This document shows, piece by piece, positions 59,549 to 64,000 of a DNA stretch of 64,000 nucleotides. The notes beneath the pieces are model-generated. The model saw only the letters and a list, made by a program, of their open reading frames with translations, had not been told where the DNA came from and made no database searches. The stretch is from contig CAVSKZ010000001.1 in NCBI GenBank assembly GCA_963728835.1, forward strand, positions 310,001-374,000, in the 5' to 3' direction. Position 1 is the stretch's first letter. Every line of letters begins with the position of its first letter. A program made the position numbers and the translations under genes. This DNA is from VRUE01 sp963728835. Its GTDB lineage: Bacteria; Actinomycetota; Thermoleophilia; Solirubrobacterales; 70-9.

Positions 59549-59610
59549 CGGGAGTTCGGCGCGGGGGCCGGGGCAGGCGCGAGAGGGAGCATGGTGGAGA
59601 AAGTACCAGA

Positions 59611-59632
59611 ATTCAAAGCAAATACTTTGAAT
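59611..59632. promoter_or_regulatory. Operator-like palindrome between MMPL and HxlR genes
   Basis: ATTCAAAG-N6-CTTTGAAT, perfect 8-bp arms, overlapped by TTTGAA..TTCAAA just downstream, in an unusually AT-rich 111-bp spacer. Confidence 0.65.
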
Positions 59633-59659
59633 TTCAAATTAAGCTGCTAGAATCGAGCA

Positions 59660-60337
59660 ATGACGCGTCGCAACTACGGCCAGGCGTGCAGTCTCGCCGG
59701 CGCCCTCGACCGGATCGGGGAGCGCTGGTCGCTGCTGATCGTGCGCGAGCTGCTGCTCGGGCCGCTGCGCTTCTCCGACCTCGACCGGGCCGTCGGCGGC
59801 GCCCCGACCGACGTGCTGACCAAGCGCCTGCGCGACCTCGAGCGCGAAGGCGTCGTCGCGCGGCGCGAGCTCGACCCGCCGGCCTCCGCGGTGGCCTACG
59901 AGCTGACCGAGCTCGGCCATGGCCTCGAGCGGACGATCCTCGAGCTGTCCCGCTGGGGGCTCAACTTCTTCCAGATCGAAGACGTCGACGCGCTGGAAGC
60001 GTCATGGCTGCCGAACTCGCTGCGCGTCATCCTGCAGCCTCCGCCCGACGCCGAGATCACGGTGCAGCTGCGCAGCGGCGGCAACAGCTTTCGCCTGCAG
60101 ATCGCGGACGGCTGGATCGGCGCCGAACGCGGCGAGGCCGAGGACCCGGACCTCCTCCTGGCCGGCGAGCCGCGGGCCGTCATCGGCGCCCTCGTCCTCG
60201 GCGCGGCGAGCGAGGGCGAGATTACGGTTGAAGGCGACCCCGCGGCGCTGTCTGCGTTGCGGGCGATGGTCGTCCTGCCCGAACGGCTGCAGGACGAAGC
60301 GCTGGGCGAGGCCGCGGCTACCGCTCGTACAGCTTGA
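59660..60337 (+). CDS. HxlR-family regulator with C-terminal SCP2-like domain
   Basis: 225 residues. Winged HTH of the HxlR type: CSLAGALDRIGERWSLLIVRELLLGPLRFSDLDRAV, PTDVLTKRLRDLEREGVVARRE, YELTELGHGLE. The C-terminal 100 residues (LRVILQPPPDAEITVQLRSGGNSFRLQIADG...LLLAGEPRAVIGALV) resemble a sterol-carrier-protein-2 fold that could bind a lipid effector. Likely controls the divergent MMPL exporter and itself (inference). Its 3' end overlaps the ferredoxin gene by 20 bases. Confidence 0.9.
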   Translation: MTRRNYGQACSLAGALDRIGERWSLLIVRELLLGPLRFSDLDRAVGGAPTDVLTKRLRDLEREGVVARRELDPPASAVAYELTELGHGLERTILELSRWGLNFFQIEDVDALEASWLPNSLRVILQPPPDAEITVQLRSGGNSFRLQIADGWIGAERGEAEDPDLLLAGEPRAVIGALVLGAASEGEITVEGDPAALSALRAMVVLPERLQDEALGEAAATARTA

Positions 60338-60551
60338 CGACGCGGACTGCGCCCTCGGGCGCGGCGTCGACGCAGAGGTAGCAGAGCACGCACTCGTCGA
60401 GGTTGCCCTCGACGACTTCGACGCCCGAGTCGGTCGCCTTGAAGATGTCGACCGGGCAGACTTCCTCCAGCTTGGCGGCCAGCGCCGCGTCGGCGGCGAC
60501 CGGGGCGTCGACCTCGACGTCGATGAAGACCTTGCTCAGCGCCTCGCTCAT
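60318..60551 (-). CDS. Small ferredoxin-like protein, 77 aa
   Basis: Four cysteines in a C-x-n-CxxCxxC layout: EEVCPVDIFKA and DECVLCYLCVDAAPEGAV, matching one [4Fe-4S] cluster as in FixX-type ferredoxin-like proteins that accompany ETF-ubiquinone oxidoreductases. ATG overlaps the sucD stop (ATGA), so it is co-translated with succinyl-CoA synthetase. Its partner is unknown. Confidence 0.75.
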   Translation of the reverse strand: MSEALSKVFIDVEVDAPVAADAALAAKLEEVCPVDIFKATDSGVEVVEGNLDECVLCYLCVDAAPEGAVRVVKLYER

Positions 60552-61465
60552 GCCGTCACCCCCAGCTTCTCCTTGACCGCGTCGGGGATCTCGTCGATCC
60601 GCTCGACCACGCGGATGCCGGCCGCTTCGAGACGGGCGATCTTCTCGGTCGCGGTGTCCTCGACGCCCTCCACGATCGTGCCGGCGTGGCCGAAGCTCAT
60701 CCCCTTCATCTCCTCGTCGTCCATGAACTTGCCGGCCATGAAGGCGACGATCGGCAGGCGCGAGTCGTTTTCCTTGACCCATTCGGAGAGCTGCGCCTCC
60801 ATGCGGCCGCCGGGCTCGGTGTAGATCACGATCGCCTGAGTCTGCTCGTCGGCCTCGAAGTAGGGCATCAGCTCGGCGTAGGTGGAGCCGATGATCGCGT
60901 CGCCGCCGATCGAGACGGCGGTGGAGACGCCGAGGCCGGCCTGGGTCAGCGAAGAGGAGATCTCGGTGGTCATCCCGCCGGAGCGGCTCATCACGCCGAC
61001 CGGGCCGGGTGCGTAGGCCTTGGCGGCGTCCTTGGCCGGGCCGCCGATGCCGCCCATCTTGCAGACCTCGGGGACGATCAGGCCGAGGCAGTTGGGGCCG
61101 ATGATGCGTGCCCCGCGCAGGTTGGCCAGCTCGACCATCTGGGCGACGTCGCGGCGCGGGATGCGCTCGGTGACGATCACGATCAGCTCGATCCCGTTCT
61201 CGATCGCCTCCAGCACCGCGTCCTTGGTGAAGGCGGGGGGGACGGTGACCACGGAGCCGTCGATCGGGCCGCCGTGGTGCTCGACCGCCTGGGCGACGGT
61301 GTCGAAGACCGGCACGCCGTGCACCTCCCGGCCCTTACGGCCCGGGGTGACGCCGCCGACGATCTTGGAGCCGTAGTCGAGGCACTCCCTGGTCAGGTTG
61401 ACCGCCTCGCGCCCGGTGATCCCCTGGACGATGAAGGTGGTGTTCTTGCTCAGCAGGATGCTCAT
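60548..61465 (-). CDS. sucD: Succinate-CoA ligase, alpha subunit
   Basis: TCA-cycle enzyme coupling succinyl-CoA hydrolysis to NTP synthesis. 305 residues: CoA-binding FIVQGITGREAVNLTRECLDYG, GGVTPGRKGREV, IGPNCLGLIVP, MSRSGGMTTEISSSL, and the phosphohistidine in MSFGHAGTIVEG. Follows sucC by 49 bases. Confidence 0.96.
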   Translation of the reverse strand: MSILLSKNTTFIVQGITGREAVNLTRECLDYGSKIVGGVTPGRKGREVHGVPVFDTVAQAVEHHGGPIDGSVVTVPPAFTKDAVLEAIENGIELIVIVTERIPRRDVAQMVELANLRGARIIGPNCLGLIVPEVCKMGGIGGPAKDAAKAYAPGPVGVMSRSGGMTTEISSSLTQAGLGVSTAVSIGGDAIIGSTYAELMPYFEADEQTQAIVIYTEPGGRMEAQLSEWVKENDSRLPIVAFMAGKFMDDEEMKGMSFGHAGTIVEGVEDTATEKIARLEAAGIRVVERIDEIPDAVKEKLGVTA

Positions 61466-61514
61466 CGGGTCCCCTCTGGCGAGTTATGCGTCATATGGGC
61501 GCAAAAGTCGCCAG

Positions 61515-62732
61515 TCATGCCGGCGCCCCCTGGATCTTGGCGACGGCGCGCCCCGCCGCCTCCCACATCGAGACCGAGCGGTCGCAGTACTCGACGCCGT
61601 ATCGCTCGAGGATCTTGAAGCCCTCGTCCTCCCAGGCGCCGGGGATGCGGAAGATCGCGATCGTCTCTCCCGGGTCCTTGCCGAGCTCCAGGCAGGCCTT
61701 GATCACGCCGCGGGCGACGATGTCGACCCGGGTGTTGGAGACGATCGACATCATCACCGCGATCTTCTCGACGCCGTCCTTCTCCAGCACCTCCTTGGCC
61801 AGCCCACAGGCCTTGGCCACCGAGGGGTTGCCGCCGATCTCGGAGTAGTTGGCGGGCTTGCCGCCCTGGCTGCGGACCGCGTCGGTAAGCGTCAGCGAGC
61901 CGCCGCCGGCGCCGATCACGAGGCCGAGGTTGCCGTCGAAGCCGTGGTCCTTGCCCTGGATCACGCCGCGGTGGTCGGCGGCGTCGATCGCGGCGACGTG
62001 GCGCTCGAAGTCGGATGGCTCGTAGGTCTCGCGAGTGTCCTCCTCGGCGATCTCGAGTCGCTTGCGCAGCAGCCCCTTCTGGCGGCCGACCGCCTCGTTC
62101 TCCATCTCCATGTGGGCGTCGAGGGCGACGAAGCTGCCGTCGCTGAGCTCGGCCAGGGGGTTGATCTCGGCCAGGGTCATGTCGTTGTCGCGGAAGAGGC
62201 GGGCCAGGCGGGCGAGGATCGGCGTCGCCCGGTTCAGCTGCGAGCCGGTGACTCCGGTCGCGGCGACGACCTGCTTGGCCTCGAAGTCGGCGATCGGCAG
62301 CAGGTTGGAGACGTGGCCGCGGCCGACGTGGTCGGGGTGCTGCTCGGCGACCTCCTCGATGTCGATGCCGCCCATGTCGCTGAACAGCATCAGCGGCTTC
62401 TTTGCGGTGCCGTCCCAGACGACGCCGGCGTAGTACTCCTGCTTGACCTCCGCCTTGGGGTCGACGAGGACGCCGCGCGGCATGTGCCCGTTGATCTCCA
62501 GCTTCAGGATCGCCTCCGCATGCTCCGCGGCCTCATCGGGCGTGTCGGCGAACTTGACCCCGCCGGCCTTCATCCGCCCGCCGCTCAGCACCTGCGACTT
62601 GATCACGACCGGTCCGCCGATCTCCTCGGCGACCTTCCGCGCTTCCTCCGCGCTGGTGCAGAAGCCGTACTTGGTGACGGGAATCCCCGCCATCTCGACG
62701 ATCTGCCTTGCCTCGTACTCGAAGAACCTCAT
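61515..62732 (-). CDS. sucC: Succinate-CoA ligase, beta subunit
   Basis: 405 residues with an ATP-grasp domain: FFEYEARQIVEMAGIPVTKYG, PVVIKSQVLSGGRMKAGGVKFA, LAEINPLAELSDGSFVALDAHMEM, and GLVIGAGGGSLTLTDAV, NPSVAKACGLAKEVL in the CoA-ligase part. ATG overlaps the stop of the class IV aminotransferase gene (TGATG). Confidence 0.96.
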   Translation of the reverse strand: MRFFEYEARQIVEMAGIPVTKYGFCTSAEEARKVAEEIGGPVVIKSQVLSGGRMKAGGVKFADTPDEAAEHAEAILKLEINGHMPRGVLVDPKAEVKQEYYAGVVWDGTAKKPLMLFSDMGGIDIEEVAEQHPDHVGRGHVSNLLPIADFEAKQVVAATGVTGSQLNRATPILARLARLFRDNDMTLAEINPLAELSDGSFVALDAHMEMENEAVGRQKGLLRKRLEIAEEDTRETYEPSDFERHVAAIDAADHRGVIQGKDHGFDGNLGLVIGAGGGSLTLTDAVRSQGGKPANYSEIGGNPSVAKACGLAKEVLEKDGVEKIAVMMSIVSNTRVDIVARGVIKACLELGKDPGETIAIFRIPGAWEDEGFKILERYGVEYCDRSVSMWEAAGRAVAKIQGAPA

Positions 62733-63496
62733 CAGCGGCGCGGAACCCTATCCAAACCGCCCCGGGTCCAGGCCCTACGCAGGTCGCCCGCCACGCGCGC
62801 GGTGAGTTCCCCGTCGGTCTTCAGCTCGTTGCCGTCGAGGCTCCGGACCCTCTCCACCCCTCGCAGCGAGCCTGTCAGGAACATCTCGTTGGCCACGGCT
62901 AAATCCTCTCGGCGAAGCTCCGCTTCGCGGGTCTCGAAGCCGGCGTCGGCGGCGATTTCCAGCACGCATGCCCGGGCGATGCCGGGCAGGATGCGACCGT
63001 CGGCCGGGGGCGTAAGCAGGGCGCCGTCGATCACCGCGAAGACGTTCGCGCGCGAGGCCTCGAGCAGGGTGCCGTCCCGGTCGAGGATCACCGGCACCGC
63101 ATCCGCTCCAAGGCGTCCCTGTCGCTCGTCGAGGAAGGTGCGGTCCGCCCACTTGTGGCTGCCCAGCCCGCCCGGAATCACGAGGCTGTGGGCGTCGATC
63201 GCGTGTGGCTCGGCAGGAAGGATCCGTTCGCGCTCGACCCCGGCCGTCTCGATCGTGGTCTCGGTCTCGCCGTTCGCGGCGGGGACGACGGTGATCCGGA
63301 GGCCTCCCCGGGCAAGGTCCTGGGCGCGTTCGCCGATTGCGCGGGCGAGCCCCTGGGGCGGCGGCCGGTCGGGGAACAGGGCCTCGAGGCTGGCCTCGAG
63401 CCGGGCGAGGTGAGCGTCCAGCCGGACCGGCCGGCCCTCGAGGACGAGCAGGGTCTCGAAGACCCCCCGCTGACGATCGGGCCGCTGCGCTGACAC
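62732..63496 (-). CDS. Class IV aminotransferase / aminodeoxychorismate lyase-like
   Basis: About 254 residues of fold-type IV PLP enzymes: GVFETLLVLEGRPVRLDAHLARLEASL, catalytic lysine in GGLGSHKWADRTFLDER, DRDGTLLEASRANVFAV, PADGRILPGIARACVLE, and AVANEMFLTGSLRGVERV. Being divergent from a pabA-like gene supports a PabC role (4-aminobenzoate), but branched-chain or D-amino-acid aminotransferase is possible. GTG 63496 chosen; an upstream extension to 63571 would overlap the divergent promoter. Confidence 0.85.
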   Translation of the reverse strand: MSAQRPDRQRGVFETLLVLEGRPVRLDAHLARLEASLEALFPDRPPPQGLARAIGERAQDLARGGLRITVVPAANGETETTIETAGVERERILPAEPHAIDAHSLVIPGGLGSHKWADRTFLDERQGRLGADAVPVILDRDGTLLEASRANVFAVIDGALLTPPADGRILPGIARACVLEIAADAGFETREAELRREDLAVANEMFLTGSLRGVERVRSLDGNELKTDGELTARVAGDLRRAWTRGGLDRVPRR

Positions 63497-63544
63497 GGCG
63501 GCATTGTGGCAACCTCGCGGACCCGTCCGTCCGCCAGGCCGCGT

Positions 63545-64000
63545 GTGAAGACCCTGCTGATCGACAACCACGACTCCTTCACCTACAACCTCTTCCAGCT
63601 GCTGGCCGAGGTGAACGGGGAGGAGCCGACCGTCGTCCGCAACGACGAGGCGAGCTGGGAAGAGCTAGCGGAGCTCCACTTCGACAACGTCGTGATCTCG
63701 GCGGGTCCGGGGCGTCCGGACCGGGAGGCGGACTTCGGCGTATGTGCGCAAGTCATCCGAGACTGCGACCGTCCGCTGCTCGGCGTCTGCCTCGGTCACC
63801 AGGGCTTAGGTTGGGTGAACGGCACCGCCGTGGCCGGCGCGCCGGAGCCTATGCACGGCCGCATCAGCACCGTCGTCCATAACGGCTCGCCGCTATTCGC
63901 CGGAATCCCTCGTGCGTTCGAGGCCGTTCGCTACCACTCGCTGTGCCTTACGAGACCGCTCTCGCCCGCACTGGAGCCGATCGCCTGGACCAGCGACGGG
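63545..64000 (+). CDS. Glutamine amidotransferase, PabA/TrpG type (5' part)
   Basis: GTG start; no stop before the window ends, so incomplete. Class I amidotransferase: LLIDNHDSFTYNLFQLLAEV, VVISAGPGRPDREADFG, the nucleophile in LLGVCLGHQGLGWV, and RYHSLCL. The motif fits aminodeoxychorismate or anthranilate synthase amidotransferase subunits; in related actinobacteria this domain is often fused to PabB, which cannot be checked here. Divergent from the PabC-like gene. Confidence 0.88.
   Translation, partial: MKTLLIDNHDSFTYNLFQLLAEVNGEEPTVVRNDEASWEELAELHFDNVVISAGPGRPDREADFGVCAQVIRDCDRPLLGVCLGHQGLGWVNGTAVAGAPEPMHGRISTVVHNGSPLFAGIPRAFEAVRYHSLCLTRPLSPALEPIAWTSDG

Overview
The window is very GC-rich and densely packed, with many GTG and TTG starts and many 1-4 base ATGA/GTGA gene overlaps. 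Gene content points to an actinobacterium, most likely class Thermoleophilia (Solirubrobacterales-like). The clues are a gram-positive SOS box at lexA, a c-di-AMP riboswitch on an RlpA-type gene, an alkB-rubredoxin-TetR unit, large secreted beta-rich orphan proteins, and a thiolase-FabG4-MaoC block resembling mycobacterial Rv0241c-Rv0244c. The taxonomic call is inference.

Layout. 0-7.3 kb: end of a drug-type ABC exporter, a VOC protein, the lower-glycolysis run gap-pgk-tpiA-gpmI, then tgt. 7.3-13.3 kb: a minus-strand Ser/Thr kinase with a lipoprotein, a phosphoesterase, argS with a degenerate ParA/CpsD-like gene, and ccmH plus a thioredoxin-like gene. 13.4-20.8 kb: tRNA-Gly, a small HTH gene divergent from a roughly 970-residue secreted protein, an SDR, ccmE-ccmF, secG. 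20.9-28.4 kb: alkB-rubredoxin-TetR, two GNATs and dtd, and a zinc-uptake operon (fused permease/binding protein, ATPase, second permease, Zur). 28.4-36 kb: MFS, DUF2252, cupin, a secreted orphan, methyltransferase, VOC, M23 peptidase, DUF378, tRNA-Leu. 36-40.5 kb: lexA, SDR, rnpB, riboswitch-rlpA, a secreted orphan, AhpD-like. 40.8-49.5 kb: glnA, MMPL, DUF255, GGDEF-EAL, class III aminotransferase. 49.5-57.4 kb: a minus-strand acyl-CoA catabolic block (acyl-CoA synthetase, two acyl-CoA dehydrogenases, MaoC hydratase, FabG4-type reductase, thiolase) whose thiolase promoter carries a large palindrome. 57.4-64 kb: MMPL divergent from an HxlR regulator, a class IV aminotransferase-sucC-sucD-ferredoxin operon, and the start of a pabA-like gene.

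Two features stand out. First, about 40 frameshifts, mostly apparent one-base insertions, break otherwise perfect essential genes (gap, pgk, gpmI, tgt, argS). They cluster in 0-13 kb with small patches near 29.5, 37.0, 49 and 54-55.6 kb, while long stretches elsewhere are clean. I read them as sequence errors and annotate those genes as single loci. Second, several families of long palindromes sit at gene 3' ends. The clearest is a four-copy family with a conserved 24-nt loop and copy-specific but self-complementary 26-28 bp arms, always just after a stop codon and always in the same orientation relative to the upstream gene.
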